From the NCBI RefSeq assembly GCF_000010285.1, contig NC_010617.1, positions 1,612,001 to 1,676,000 on the forward strand: DNA of 64,000 nt, written 5' to 3'. Below are positions 45,860-55,008 of this stretch, in pieces. The position numbers and the translations under genes are program-made. The notes below the pieces were generated by a model. It worked only from the letters and a program-made list of their open reading frames with translations, was not told the origin of the DNA and ran no database searches. Within the stretch, counting starts at the first letter, position 1. Each line of letters opens with the position of its first letter. The DNA is from Kocuria rhizophila DC2201 (GTDB lineage: Bacteria; Actinomycetota; Actinomycetes; Actinomycetales; Micrococcaceae).

Positions 45860-46417
45860 GTGACCAGCCCCGCGCCCGCCCCGGTGGCTCCCTGGCGGCC
45901 GGGCCGTTCGTCGAGGAGACGTGCCCGCCCGGCATCCGTCCTGCAGCGGCTCGTGGCCTGGCTCGTGTGGCCCGTGGTCCTGGGGCTCCCGCCACTGGTC
46001 CTCGTCCTGAGGCCGGCCTTCGGACTCCACGGGCTCCTCACGCTCGTCCACCTCCTCGTCGGCGTGCCCGTGATGTGGCTCGTGGGCATGGTGCTGGCGG
46101 TTCTCGTGACGGCACGGGCCTGCCTGGTGCGGCCCTGCGCCGCGGGGGTGTGGACCACGGTCTTCCTGCCGGTCCACTGGCTGCTGCTGGTGGTCCTGGC
46201 ACTGACGGTGGGCGAGGTCGAGGACACCCGCGGAACCACGACCCCCAGCGCCCTGCAGTGGTGGGGGCTCTCCGAGCAGAGGACCGGGGAGGTCGGAGAG
46301 TTCGCCGTCCTGGGCGCGTGCGCGTCCGCGCTGGCGGCCTTCGTTGCGGCGGCGGTCGAACTGGGCACGGCTCGCCGCACGCCGCCCCGGGTGCCTCCCG
46401 CGCCGCCCACGGCCTGA
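45860..46417 (+). CDS. Small multi-pass membrane protein, unknown
   Basis: 185 residues. Proline/Arg-rich N-terminus (about 1-30), then hydrophobic segments near 31-49, 55-82, 96-115 and 146-166, and a proline-rich tail. Positive residues flank the first helix. No family recognised. GTG 45860 has AGGA nine bases upstream. The hydrophobic-segment pattern and codon use support a real gene, but no close functional context exists. Confidence 0.55.
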   Translation: MTSPAPAPVAPWRPGRSSRRRARPASVLQRLVAWLVWPVVLGLPPLVLVLRPAFGLHGLLTLVHLLVGVPVMWLVGMVLAVLVTARACLVRPCAAGVWTTVFLPVHWLLLVVLALTVGEVEDTRGTTTPSALQWWGLSEQRTGEVGEFAVLGACASALAAFVAAAVELGTARRTPPRVPPAPPTA

Positions 46418-46487
46418 CTCCGGCACCCGTGCCGTCGCGGCACCACGGCGCGGTGTCCCGGCCGAACCAGTGCCGCCGCGCACCTCG

Positions 46488-47129
46488 TCAGACGGCGGGA
46501 GGGCGCCACATGCCCACCGCGGGAACGGTGCCCCGGCACGGGACAGGACCGCGGGAGGCGAATCCGAAACGCTCGTAGTAGGGCACCAGCCGCTCGGTGG
46601 AGGCCTCGAGGTACGTCCCCGCGTGCTCCCGGTCGATCGCCACGAGGCGGTCCTCGAGCAGCCGCGTGCCGATCCCCGTTCCCTGCGCCCGGGGCAGCGT
46701 CCCCAGCGCCTTAAGGTACCAGTGCGGAGCGCGCGGGTGGGCGCGCTGGGTGAGGAACTCGGTGATGAACGCATCGGCAATGCGGCCGCGGAACACGCGC
46801 GCGTAGGACAGCAGCCCCGGCAGCATCTGGGACAGGTGCACCTTGCTCTCGGGCGCCTCCCACAGGGCCACGCCCTCGGGCCGGGAGCGGTCCTCCCCCA
46901 CCGCCAGGTACACGTGCCCGCCGGCCTCGAACGTCTCGTGCACGATCCGGCGCCACAGCCGCGTGAGCGAGCCGGTCACCTCGCCGCGCGGCAGCAGGCC
47001 CAGCACGTGGGCGTCACCGGCGAACGCCTCGGCCAGCGTGGCCGCGGCACCCGCGGCGTCGGAGGGGGACGCCGGCACGATCTCGACCGGCTGCGTCCCG
47101 GGGGCGGGGGTCATCTGCTTCGTCACCAC
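46488..47129 (-). CDS. GNAT-family N-acetyltransferase
   Basis: 213 residues. The acetyl-CoA motif A reads LPRAQGTGIGTRLLEDRL, preceded by HWYLKALGTLP, and the C-terminus has YYERFGFASRG. This resembles the subgroup annotated as puromycin- or small-molecule acetyltransferase-like GNATs; the substrate is unknown. GTG 47129 is chosen because TACTGT lies six bases upstream. An internal ATG at 47114 is an alternative. Confidence 0.82.
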   Translation of the reverse strand: MVTKQMTPAPGTQPVEIVPASPSDAAGAAATLAEAFAGDAHVLGLLPRGEVTGSLTRLWRRIVHETFEAGGHVYLAVGEDRSRPEGVALWEAPESKVHLSQMLPGLLSYARVFRGRIADAFITEFLTQRAHPRAPHWYLKALGTLPRAQGTGIGTRLLEDRLVAIDREHAGTYLEASTERLVPYYERFGFASRGPVPCRGTVPAVGMWRPPAV

Positions 47130-47135
47130 GACCCG

Positions 47136-47141
47136 ACAGTA
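47136..47141 (-). promoter_or_regulatory. -10 hexamer TACTGT, leaderless start of the GNAT gene
   Basis: Ends six bases before GTG 47129. Confidence 0.55.
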
Positions 47142-47208
47142 GCAGTGCACACCCCGCGACGGGTCGCCGTCCTCCACGCTAACCTGCGACGACGCCGCCC
47201 CACGGGCC

Positions 47209-48105
47209 TCAGAGCAGCCGCGGCTGGGTGACGGTCTCGGCCGGCTTCCTCGTACGACGACGCCGCGGGGCCGCGGACCTGCCGCCCGCCCCCTCCGGTG
47301 CGTCATCACCCTCCGCGGCGCCGGACGCCGACCGATCGGATGTTTTCCTGCGGGACGTGCCCTTGGACCCCGGTGCAGCCCGGGGGGATGTGTCTGCGGT
47401 TCCGGCCGACGGCTCCCCAGAGCCAGCCGACGCGTTGTCGGCACCAGCTGACGCCTCGGCGGCGCTGGCTTGTGCCTCCGCGGCGCTGGTTCCTGCCTCC
47501 CCGGCGCCGACGTGTGCTTCCTCGGTGCTGTTCGCCGCCGCTGCCGTGCCGGCCGGTCCCGCGGGGGTGGCGGGCGCGTCCTTGCGGCCCGAGCGGCGTC
47601 GTGCCGGAGCGGCGGAGCGTGCGGCGGGGGGAACGAGCGTCTGCTGGCCCGCCAGCTCGGCCTGCTGGTCCCGCAGCACGTCGATGGCCCGCTCGAAGTC
47701 CTCCAGGTCCTCGAAGGCCTGGTACACGGACGCGAAGCGCAGGTACGCCACGACGTCCAGGCGGCGCAGCGGCGGCAGGATGGCCAGGCCCACGTCGTGC
47801 GCCTCCACCTCGGCGCTGCCGGACGCCCGGATGGACTCCTCGACCTCCTGCGCGAGCATCGCGAGGTCGTCCTCGCTCACGGGCCGGCCCTGGCAAGCCT
47901 TGCGCACGCCGTTGACGATCTTCTGCCGGTCGAACGGCTCGGTGACCCCGGAACGCTTGATCACGGAGATGGACGTGGTCTCCAGCGTGGAGAAGCGTCG
48001 GCCGCACTCGGTGCAGCGGCGGCGGCGACGGATGGACGTGCCGTCGTCCGAGGTGCGGGAGTCCACCACCTTGGAGTCGTTGTGGCGGCAGAACGGACAG
48101 TGCAC
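47209..48105 (-). CDS. nrdR: Transcriptional regulator NrdR with long C-terminal tail
   Basis: 298 residues; NrdR is usually about 150-165. The zinc ribbon ([31 protein letters not shown]) and the ATP-cone domain ([24 protein letters not shown] to [12 protein letters not shown]) occupy residues 1-145. About 150 further residues form an Ala/Ser/Gly-rich, probably disordered tail with a strongly basic end ([10 protein letters not shown]). NrdR represses ribonucleotide reductase genes in response to nucleotides. It starts 3 bp after hisD. Confidence 0.92.
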   Translation of the reverse strand: MHCPFCRHNDSKVVDSRTSDDGTSIRRRRRCTECGRRFSTLETTSISVIKRSGVTEPFDRQKIVNGVRKACQGRPVSEDDLAMLAQEVEESIRASGSAEVEAHDVGLAILPPLRRLDVVAYLRFASVYQAFEDLEDFERAIDVLRDQQAELAGQQTLVPPAARSAAPARRRSGRKDAPATPAGPAGTAAAANSTEEAHVGAGEAGTSAAEAQASAAEASAGADNASAGSGEPSAGTADTSPRAAPGSKGTSRRKTSDRSASGAAEGDDAPEGAGGRSAAPRRRRTRKPAETVTQPRLL

Positions 48106-48108
48106 GGC

Positions 48109-49632
48109 TCAGCCCTTCCCGTGGGTGTCGGAGGATCCGGTGCCGGGCGCCCCCGAGAGGCGGCCGGCGTCACCCGCGCGGGACGCGGCGTCGTCGTCCG
48201 CCCCGGACGTGGGGCCCGGGGCGGTGGCGCGCACGGACCCCTCCGCGCCGCGGGCGTCCCCGCCGTCATGGTCCTCCGAGCGGATGGTCACGGCGCGCCC
48301 GTGCGCGGGCAGGTCCTCGCTGCCGGACAGGGCCACGATGTCCCCCTCCAGCTCGGCGAGCGCCTCGCGGGTGTACTCGACCACCTGCACGGCCTTCATG
48401 AAGGATGCGGCCTGCAGCCCGGACGCGAACACCGCGGTGCCGCCCGTGGGCAGCACGTGGTTGGAGCCGGCGGCGTAGTCCCCCAGCGGCACGGGACTGT
48501 ACGGGCCCACGAAGATGGCCCCGGCGTTGCGGACCCGTGCGGCCACCGCGCGGGCGTCGCGCGTGTGGATCTCCAGGTGCTCCGCGGCGTACGCGTCCGC
48601 AACCGCGATCGACTGCTCCAGCCCGTCCGTGAGCACCACCCCGGACTGCGGACCGCCCAGGGCCGTGGCGATCCGCTCACGGTGCCGTGCCGCGGGAACC
48701 TGCCGGTCGAGCTCGCGCTCCACGGCTCGGGCCAGCCCGGGCGAGTCGGTGATGAGCACCGAGCCCGCCGCGGGGTCGTGCTCCGCCTGGGAGATCAGGT
48801 CCGCGGCCACGTAGCGCGGGTCCGCGGAGTCGTCCGCGAGGACGGCGATCTCGGTGGTCCCCGCCTCGGCGTCCACCCCCACGAGGGAGCGCAGCTGGCG
48901 CTTGGCCGTGGCCACGAAGATGTTGCCGGGGCCGGTGAGGGTGTTCACGGGCTCGAGGACGTCCTGGCCGTCCGTCACACCCAGGGCCATGGCCGCGAGG
49001 GACTGGGCACCGCCCACGGCCCACACCTCGTCCACGCCGAGCAGCCCGGCCGCCCCCAGGATCACGGGGTGCGGCAGACCGCCGAACTCCTTCTGCGGGG
49101 GCGAGCACAGCACCACAGACTCCACGCCCGCGGCCTGGGCCGGCACCACGTTCATCACCACGGAGGACGGGTACACGGCCAGTCCCCCGGGAATGTAGAG
49201 GCCCGCGCGGCGCACCGCGGTCCAGCGGTGGCGCAGCACCGCCCCGGGTGCCACCTCCACCTCGACGTCCCGCGGGCGCTGGGCCTCGGCGAACGCCCGG
49301 GTGCGGGCGATGGCGGTCTCCAGGGCGCGCCGGACCTCCGGGGCCAGCTCCGCAACGGCCCGCTCGATCTGCTCGGGGCCCACGCGCAGGCGCTGCTGCT
49401 CCACACCGTCGAACCGGTGGGCCAGCTCGCGCAGCGCGTCCGCCCCGCGCGCGCGGACGTCCTCGATGATCCCCCGGACGGTGTCCTCGGCCGCGGAGAC
49501 CGACGACGCCGCCTGGCGCGGCACCACGCCCCGCAGCTCGTCCCAGCCCAGGTGCTGCCCGCGCAGGTCGATGACCCGCAGGTGGGCGCGGTCGGGGCCG
49601 GAGGACGGGGAGCTCTGGGGTTGCACGTTCAC
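48109..49632 (-). CDS. hisD: Histidinol dehydrogenase
   Basis: 507 residues. Last step of histidine synthesis (histidinol to histidine, NAD, zinc). Recognised by GGLAVYPSSVVMNVVPAQAAGV, GPGNIFVATAKRQL, DAEAGTTEIAVLAD and NAGAIFVGPYSPVPLGDYAAGSNHVLPT. A Gly/Asp-rich tail of about 55 residues extends beyond the family core. GTG 49632 is six bases after TAGACT. The other his genes are not in this window; nrdR follows in the same transcript. Confidence 0.94.
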   Translation of the reverse strand: MNVQPQSSPSSGPDRAHLRVIDLRGQHLGWDELRGVVPRQAASSVSAAEDTVRGIIEDVRARGADALRELAHRFDGVEQQRLRVGPEQIERAVAELAPEVRRALETAIARTRAFAEAQRPRDVEVEVAPGAVLRHRWTAVRRAGLYIPGGLAVYPSSVVMNVVPAQAAGVESVVLCSPPQKEFGGLPHPVILGAAGLLGVDEVWAVGGAQSLAAMALGVTDGQDVLEPVNTLTGPGNIFVATAKRQLRSLVGVDAEAGTTEIAVLADDSADPRYVAADLISQAEHDPAAGSVLITDSPGLARAVERELDRQVPAARHRERIATALGGPQSGVVLTDGLEQSIAVADAYAAEHLEIHTRDARAVAARVRNAGAIFVGPYSPVPLGDYAAGSNHVLPTGGTAVFASGLQAASFMKAVQVVEYTREALAELEGDIVALSGSEDLPAHGRAVTIRSEDHDGGDARGAEGSVRATAPGPTSGADDDAASRAGDAGRLSGAPGTGSSDTHGKG

Positions 49633-49638
49633 CGTGCC

Positions 49639-49644
49639 AGTCTA
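49639..49644 (-). promoter_or_regulatory. -10 hexamer TAGACT, leaderless start of hisD
   Basis: Ends six bases before GTG 49632. Confidence 0.65.
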
Positions 49645-49895
49645 CAATCGCGCGTCAAAACAGCCCGGGACGCCCGCGCACGGCCCGCCCGTGGCAGACG
49701 CGTGGTCGGTCCGGATCGCGGGCTCCGGCCACCGCCGTCCACGCCCGCTCTCGATACCCACCTGGGTGTCGGCGGATCGGTGAGCGGGCGGGCGGACACG
49801 GTGCACGTGACCCCGGTGCGAGACGGGTCCTGCAGCGCGGGGCCGGGCCCCGTTCGTGGCGCCTGGAACATGGCGCGCTCCAGCCTCGAGGCTGT

Positions 49896-52800
49896 TCAGG
49901 CCTCCAGGCAGGCGGGCCCCAGCAGCACCTTGAGGTCTCCGAACAGCGCGGGTGACGGGTTCACCCGGTACTCCGGGCCCAGCCGCATCACCTGGATGCT
50001 GCGCCGGGTGTCCAGGTGGATCCGCACCTCGGAATCGCCCCTGTGGTTGCGCAGCACCTCCCCGATCTGACGGATGGTGGCCTCCGTGGCGCGGTGCTCG
50101 GGCAGGGCCACGCACACCGGCCCCGACGAGCCGTCCACGCTCAGCTCGGGCACCGTGAGCTCCTGCGCAGAGATGGTGATCGAGCCGTCGTCGCGGCGCT
50201 GCATGCGTCCCTTGATCACGCAGATCAGGTCCTCCGCGAGCACCCCCGCGATCGGCGCGTACGCCTTGCCGAAGAACATCACCTCGATCGAGCCCGAGCG
50301 GTCCTCGAGCTCCACCCGGGCGTAGGCGTTGCCGGAGGACTTCGCGATCCTGCGGGACAGGGAGGTGATCATGCCGCCGATGGTGACCACGGCGCCGTCG
50401 GGCCGCGTGTTCTCCTCGGTGAGCAGCGGCGCGATGGCCGTGTCCGTGTACTGGCCCAGGGCGTCGTCGAGACCGCGCAGCGGGTGGTCCGAGACGTAGA
50501 GGCCCAGCATCTCGCGCTCGAAGGCGAGCAGGTCCTTGCGCTCCCACTCGGGGACGTCCGGGACCTCCACGGAGAACGTCTCCTGCTCGTCGTCCTCGGA
50601 ACCGCCCATCGAGAAGATGTCGAACGTGAACTCGCCGTTGTCCTCCTTCTTCTTCTGCGCCACGACGTCCTCGACGGCCTGCTCGTGGCACATCACCAGG
50701 CTGCGGCGCGTGTGCCCGAGCTGGTCGAACGCGCCGGCCTTGATCATGGACTCGATGGTGCGCTTGTTGCAGACCACCGCCGGGACCTTGGCCAGGAAGT
50801 CGTTGAAGGACGTGAACTTCCCCTGCTCGTTGCGAGCGTCCACCATGGCCTGGACCACGTTGGCGCCCACGTTGCGCACCGCTCCCATGCCGAAGCGGAT
50901 GTCCGTGCCCACAGGGGTGAAGTTCAGCTCCGACTCGTTGACGTCCGGCGGCAGCACCGTGATGCCCATGTGGCGGCACTCGGTGAGGTACATGGCCAGC
51001 TTGTCCTTGTCGTCGCCCACCGAGGTGAGCAGCGCCGCCATGTACTCGGCCGGGTAGTGCGCTTTGAGGTACGCGGTCCAGTAGGAGACCAGACCGTACG
51101 CGGCGGAGTGCGCCTTGTTGAACGCGTAGTCCGAGAACGGCAGCAGGATGTCCCACAGGGCCTTGATCGCGGCCTCCGAGTAGCCACGGTCCACCATGCC
51201 CTGGTGGAAGCCCTGGTACTGCTTGTCCAGCTCGGCCTTCTTCTTCTTGCCCATGGCGCGGCGCAGGATGTCCGCCTGGCCCAGCGAGTAGCCCGCGACC
51301 TTCTGGGCGATCGCCATCACCTGCTCCTGGTACACGATCAGCCCGTACGTGGTGCCCAGGATGTCCTCGAGCGGCTCGGCCAGCTCGGGGTGGATGGGGG
51401 TGATCTCCTGTGCACCGTTCTTGCGCAGCGCGTAGTTGGTGTGGGAGTTCGCGCCCATGGGGCCCGGCCGGTACAGGGCGATGGTCGCGGAGATGTCCTC
51501 GAAGTTGTCGGGGCGCATGAGCTTGAGCAGCTGGCGCATGGGCCCGCCGTCCAGCTGGAACACGCCCAGGGTGTCCCCGCGGGCCAGCAGCTCGTAGGAG
51601 CCGGGGTCGTCGATGGGCAGGTGCTCCAGGTCCAGCACGAAGCCGTCCCGGTTGAGGGCGATGTTCTCCAGGGCGTCGGAGATGATCGTGAGGTTGCGCA
51701 GCCCCAGGAAGTCCATCTTGATCAGCCCCAGGCCCTCGCACGTGGGGTAGTCGAACTGGGTGATCACCTGCCCGTCCTGCTCGCGGCGCATGAGCGGGAT
51801 GATGTCGATCAGCGGGTCCGAGGACATGATCACGCCCGCGGCGTGGACACCCCACTGGCGCTTGAGCCCCTCCAGGCCCTGCGCCGTCTCGAAGACCTTC
51901 ATGGACTCGGGGTCGTCCTCGAGGACCTCGCGCAGCTCGCCGGCCTCGTCGTAGCGCTTGGCGTCCTTGTCGTAGACGTCCTGCAGGGAGATGCCCTTGC
52001 CCATGACGTCCGGCGGCATGGCCTTGGTGAGCCGCTCCCCCATGGAGAACGGGTAGCCCAGCACGCGCGAGGAGTCCTTCAGCGCCTGCTTGGCCTTGAT
52101 GGTGCCGTACGTGACGATCATGGCCACGCGCTCGTCCCCGTACTTCTCCGTGACGTAGTGGATCACCTCGGAGCGGCGGCGGTCGTCGAAGTCCACGTCG
52201 AAGTCGGGCATGGACACGCGGTCCGGGTTGAGGAAGCGCTCGAAGATCAGCCCGTGCGCCAGGGGGTTCAGCTCCGTGATGCGCATGGCGTACGCCACCA
52301 TGGAACCGGCACCGGAACCACGGCCCGGGCCCACGCGGATGCCGTTGTCCTTGGACCAGTTGATGAAGTCGGCGACCACCAGGAAGTAGCCGGGGAAGCC
52401 CATCTGGATGATGATCTTCTTCTCGTACTCCGCCTGCTCGCGGACGTCGTCCGGGATCCCCTCCGGGAAGCGGTAGTGCAGCCCCTTCTCCACCTCCTTG
52501 ATGAACCACGAGGTCTCGTCCTCCCCCTCGGGCGTGGGGAAGCGCGGCATGTAGTTGGCGGAGGTGTCGAACTCCACCTCGCAGCGCTCGGCGATCTCCA
52601 GGGTGTTGTCGCACGCGTCCGGGAAGTCCCGGAACAGCTCGCGCATCTGCTCGGGGGATTTGAGGTAGAACTCGTCCGCGTCGAACTTGAAGCGCTTGGG
52701 GTCCTGCAGGGTGGAGCCGGACTGCACGCACAGCAGCGCCGCGTGGGACTTGGCGTCCTCCGCGTGGGTGTAGTGCAGGTCGTTGGTGGCCACCAGGGGC

Positions 52801-53450
52801 AGGTTGAGCTCCTTGGCCAGGCGCAGCAGGTCCTGGGTCACGCGCTTCTCGATGCCCAGCCCGTGGTCCATGAGCTCGCAGTAGAAGTTCTCCGCGCCGA
52901 AGATGTCGCGGAACTCCGCCGCGGCCTTCACGGCCTCGTCGTACTGGCCCAGCCGTAGCCGGGTCTGCACCTCCCCGGACGGGCAGCCCGTGGTGGCGAT
53001 GAGCCCCTTGCCGTACTGGTTCAGCAGCTCCCGGTCCATGCGGGGCTTGTACAGCTGACCCTCCAGGGACGCCTTGGTGGAGGCGCGGAAGAGGTTCTGC
53101 ATGCCCTCGCTGGACTGCGCGAGCAGGGTCATGTGGGTGTAGGCGCCGGCACCGGAGACGTCGTCCCGCCCGCCGTCCGCGAACTTCACGCGCGTGCGGT
53201 CCTGGCGAGCCGTGCCCGGCGTGAGATAGGCCTCCACGCCGATGATCGGTTTGATCCCGGCCGCGCGGGCCTTGTTCCAAAAGTCGAAAGCCCCGAACAC
53301 GAACCCGTGGTCCGTGGTGGCCAGGGAGTCCATGCCCAGCCGGTGGCACTCCTCGAAGAGGTCGTTCAGGCGCGCGGCACCGTCCAGCATGGAGTACTCG
53401 GTGTGCACGTGGAGATGGGTGAAGCCTTTTTTGCCGGTCGCCGAAGTCAC
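49896..53450 (-). CDS. dnaE: DNA polymerase III alpha subunit (DnaE1 type)
   Basis: 1184 residues. Replicative C-family polymerase: N-terminal PHP domain (FTHLHVHTEYSMLDG, TTDHGFVFGAF), which in actinobacterial DnaE1 supplies proofreading; the polymerase core with VGPGRGSGAGSMVAYA and catalytic MPDFDVDFDD; helix-hairpin-helix/OB region with GGMITSLSRRIAKSSGNAYARVELEDRSG. GTG 53450 lies six bases after TAGAAT, a leaderless start for a very long mRNA. The minus-strand gap to hisD (263 bp) has no gene. Confidence 0.97.
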   Translation of the reverse strand: MTSATGKKGFTHLHVHTEYSMLDGAARLNDLFEECHRLGMDSLATTDHGFVFGAFDFWNKARAAGIKPIIGVEAYLTPGTARQDRTRVKFADGGRDDVSGAGAYTHMTLLAQSSEGMQNLFRASTKASLEGQLYKPRMDRELLNQYGKGLIATTGCPSGEVQTRLRLGQYDEAVKAAAEFRDIFGAENFYCELMDHGLGIEKRVTQDLLRLAKELNLPLVATNDLHYTHAEDAKSHAALLCVQSGSTLQDPKRFKFDADEFYLKSPEQMRELFRDFPDACDNTLEIAERCEVEFDTSANYMPRFPTPEGEDETSWFIKEVEKGLHYRFPEGIPDDVREQAEYEKKIIIQMGFPGYFLVVADFINWSKDNGIRVGPGRGSGAGSMVAYAMRITELNPLAHGLIFERFLNPDRVSMPDFDVDFDDRRRSEVIHYVTEKYGDERVAMIVTYGTIKAKQALKDSSRVLGYPFSMGERLTKAMPPDVMGKGISLQDVYDKDAKRYDEAGELREVLEDDPESMKVFETAQGLEGLKRQWGVHAAGVIMSSDPLIDIIPLMRREQDGQVITQFDYPTCEGLGLIKMDFLGLRNLTIISDALENIALNRDGFVLDLEHLPIDDPGSYELLARGDTLGVFQLDGGPMRQLLKLMRPDNFEDISATIALYRPGPMGANSHTNYALRKNGAQEITPIHPELAEPLEDILGTTYGLIVYQEQVMAIAQKVAGYSLGQADILRRAMGKKKKAELDKQYQGFHQGMVDRGYSEAAIKALWDILLPFSDYAFNKAHSAAYGLVSYWTAYLKAHYPAEYMAALLTSVGDDKDKLAMYLTECRHMGITVLPPDVNESELNFTPVGTDIRFGMGAVRNVGANVVQAMVDARNEQGKFTSFNDFLAKVPAVVCNKRTIESMIKAGAFDQLGHTRRSLVMCHEQAVEDVVAQKKKEDNGEFTFDIFSMGGSEDDEQETFSVEVPDVPEWERKDLLAFEREMLGLYVSDHPLRGLDDALGQYTDTAIAPLLTEENTRPDGAVVTIGGMITSLSRRIAKSSGNAYARVELEDRSGSIEVMFFGKAYAPIAGVLAEDLICVIKGRMQRRDDGSITISAQELTVPELSVDGSSGPVCVALPEHRATEATIRQIGEVLRNHRGDSEVRIHLDTRRSIQVMRLGPEYRVNPSPALFGDLKVLLGPACLEA

Positions 53451-53456
53451 CCGGCC

Positions 53457-53462
53457 ATTCTA
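53457..53462 (-). promoter_or_regulatory. -10 hexamer TAGAAT, leaderless start of dnaE
   Basis: Ends six bases before GTG 53450. Confidence 0.65.
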
Positions 53463-53506
53463 GGCCGCGGCTCCGACGTCCCCGCCCGCGGGCGGGCGGA
53501 GATCCG

Positions 53507-54484
53507 TCACAGCCGGGGTCCGCCCTCGCGCAGCGTCTCCACGGCGTAGGCGAGGTCCGTGGGGTACGGGCTCTCGTACTCCACGTGCTGGCCCGTGGCG
53601 GGGCTCGTGAAGCCCAGGCGCTTGGCGTGCAGCCACTGCCGGGTCAGCCCCAGCCCGGCGGAGAGGGCCGGATCCGCGCCATAGGTGAGGTCCCCGCAGC
53701 ACGGGTACTGCAGGGCACTGAAGTGCACGCGGATCTGGTGGGTGCGCCCGGTCTCCAGGTGCACCTCCACCAGGGAGGCACGCCCGAAGGCCTCGAGCAC
53801 CTCGTAGTGGGTCACCGAGTTCCGCCCGTCCTCCATGACCGCGAAGCGCCACTCGTGGCCCGGGTGGCGTCCGATGGGGGCGTCGATGGTCCCCTTCAGG
53901 GGGTCCGGGATGCCCTGGACCACCGCGTGGTAAACCTTGGTGACCGTGCGCTCCTTGAACGCCCGCTTGAGCTGGGAGTAGGCGCCCTCCTCCCGGGCCA
54001 CCACCATGAGCCCGGAGGTGCCCACGTCCAGACGGTGCACGATCCCCTGCCGCTCGGGAGCGCCCGAGGTGGCCACGGAGATCCCCGCCCCGGCCAGGGC
54101 ACCGACCACCGTGGGCCCCTTCCACCCCGGTGAGGGGTGCGCCGCGACACCGGCGGGCTTGTCGACCACCACGTAGGAGGGCTCCACGTGCACGAGCCGC
54201 AGGTCCGGCACGTGCTGCGGCGCGATCCGGTGCGGGTCCTCCGGGACGGGAACCTCCACGGTGTACGTCTCGGACACCGCCACGCGGTGGGACTTGGCCA
54301 CGGGGCTGCCCCGGTGGCTCACGCGCTGCTCGGCGCACAGCTGCGCGGCCGCCGAGCGGGAGAGCCCCGTCCAGGCGGCCACGGCGGCGTCGAGCCGCAG
54401 TCCGTCCTGCTCCGGGGGGACCGTGAAGCGGGTGGTGTCGAACTGCGGCTCGGAACCCGTGGGGCGCGTGCGCTCAGCGGTCAC
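53507..54484 (-). CDS. RluA-family rRNA pseudouridine synthase (RluD-like)
   Basis: 325 residues. An S4-like RNA-binding domain (RLDAAVAAWTGLSRSAAAQL) precedes the synthase domain with VVDKPAGVAAHPS and the catalytic aspartate in IVHRLDVGTSGLMVVA. HLETGRTHQIRVHF is also typical. GTG 54484 overlaps the lspA stop by 11 bases, so it is translationally coupled to lspA, the usual lspA-rluD order. Confidence 0.93.
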   Translation of the reverse strand: MTAERTRPTGSEPQFDTTRFTVPPEQDGLRLDAAVAAWTGLSRSAAAQLCAEQRVSHRGSPVAKSHRVAVSETYTVEVPVPEDPHRIAPQHVPDLRLVHVEPSYVVVDKPAGVAAHPSPGWKGPTVVGALAGAGISVATSGAPERQGIVHRLDVGTSGLMVVAREEGAYSQLKRAFKERTVTKVYHAVVQGIPDPLKGTIDAPIGRHPGHEWRFAVMEDGRNSVTHYEVLEAFGRASLVEVHLETGRTHQIRVHFSALQYPCCGDLTYGADPALSAGLGLTRQWLHAKRLGFTSPATGQHVEYESPYPTDLAYAVETLREGGPRL

Positions 54485-55004
54485 GGGACGCCTCCAGGTC
54501 ACGGTCGGTCACGATCAGCACGAGCACCAGGGCGATGCCCGTGACCACCCCGCAGTCAGCGACGTTGAAGATCGCGAAGTGCGGCACGGCGATGAAGTCC
54601 ACCACGTGGCCCACACCGAAGCCGGGATCCCGGAACAGCCGGTCCGCGAGGTTGCCCAGCGTGCCGCCGAGCACGAGCCCCAGGGCCACGGCCCACCAGG
54701 GATCGCGCACCCGGCGCAGCGTCCACAGGATCAGCACCGCCACCACCGCCATCACCAGGGTGAAGAACCACGTGGACCCGGAGCCCAGCGAGAACGCGCC
54801 TCCGCTGTTGCGGATGTGCTCCCACCACAGCAGGCCGGGCACCACCGGGTGCTGCTCCCCGACGGCCAGGTGGTGGACCACCCAGAGCTTGACGAGCTGG
54901 TCTGCGGCGAGCAGGGCGGCGGCCACGAAGAGGCTGGCAACGGCGCAGCGGCGGCCCGTCCGTCCGAGGACGGGGGCCACCGCTGCGGGTGCGTGATCGG
55001 TCAC
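54474..55004 (-). CDS. lspA: Lipoprotein signal peptidase II
   Basis: 176 residues, four transmembrane helices. This aspartyl protease cleaves prolipoprotein signal peptides. The catalytic aspartates are in GGTLGNLADRLFR and FNVADCGVVTG. HPVVPGLLWWEHIRNSGGAFSL holds the conserved NxGxAF motif. GTG 55004 lies 4 bp after the divIVA stop. Confidence 0.94.
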   Translation of the reverse strand: MTDHAPAAVAPVLGRTGRRCAVASLFVAAALLAADQLVKLWVVHHLAVGEQHPVVPGLLWWEHIRNSGGAFSLGSGSTWFFTLVMAVVAVLILWTLRRVRDPWWAVALGLVLGGTLGNLADRLFRDPGFGVGHVVDFIAVPHFAIFNVADCGVVTGIALVLVLIVTDRDLEASRDR

Positions 55005-55008
55005 GCGC

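Noticed and set aside
49881-49894. CAGCCTCGAGGCTG palindrome just past the dnaE stop as a terminator
   Set aside because: Only a 6-bp stem with a two-base loop; too weak to claim.
50016-52958. 980-residue plus-strand frame antisense to dnaE
   Set aside because: His/Val/Leu-rich composition typical of reverse-strand shadows in GC-rich genes; no motif.
49642-53349. 1235-residue open frame overlapping dnaE in another minus-strand frame
   Set aside because: It is a frame-shifted shadow of dnaE, rich in Arg/Gly/Pro with no domain motif. High GC removes stop codons from alternative frames.
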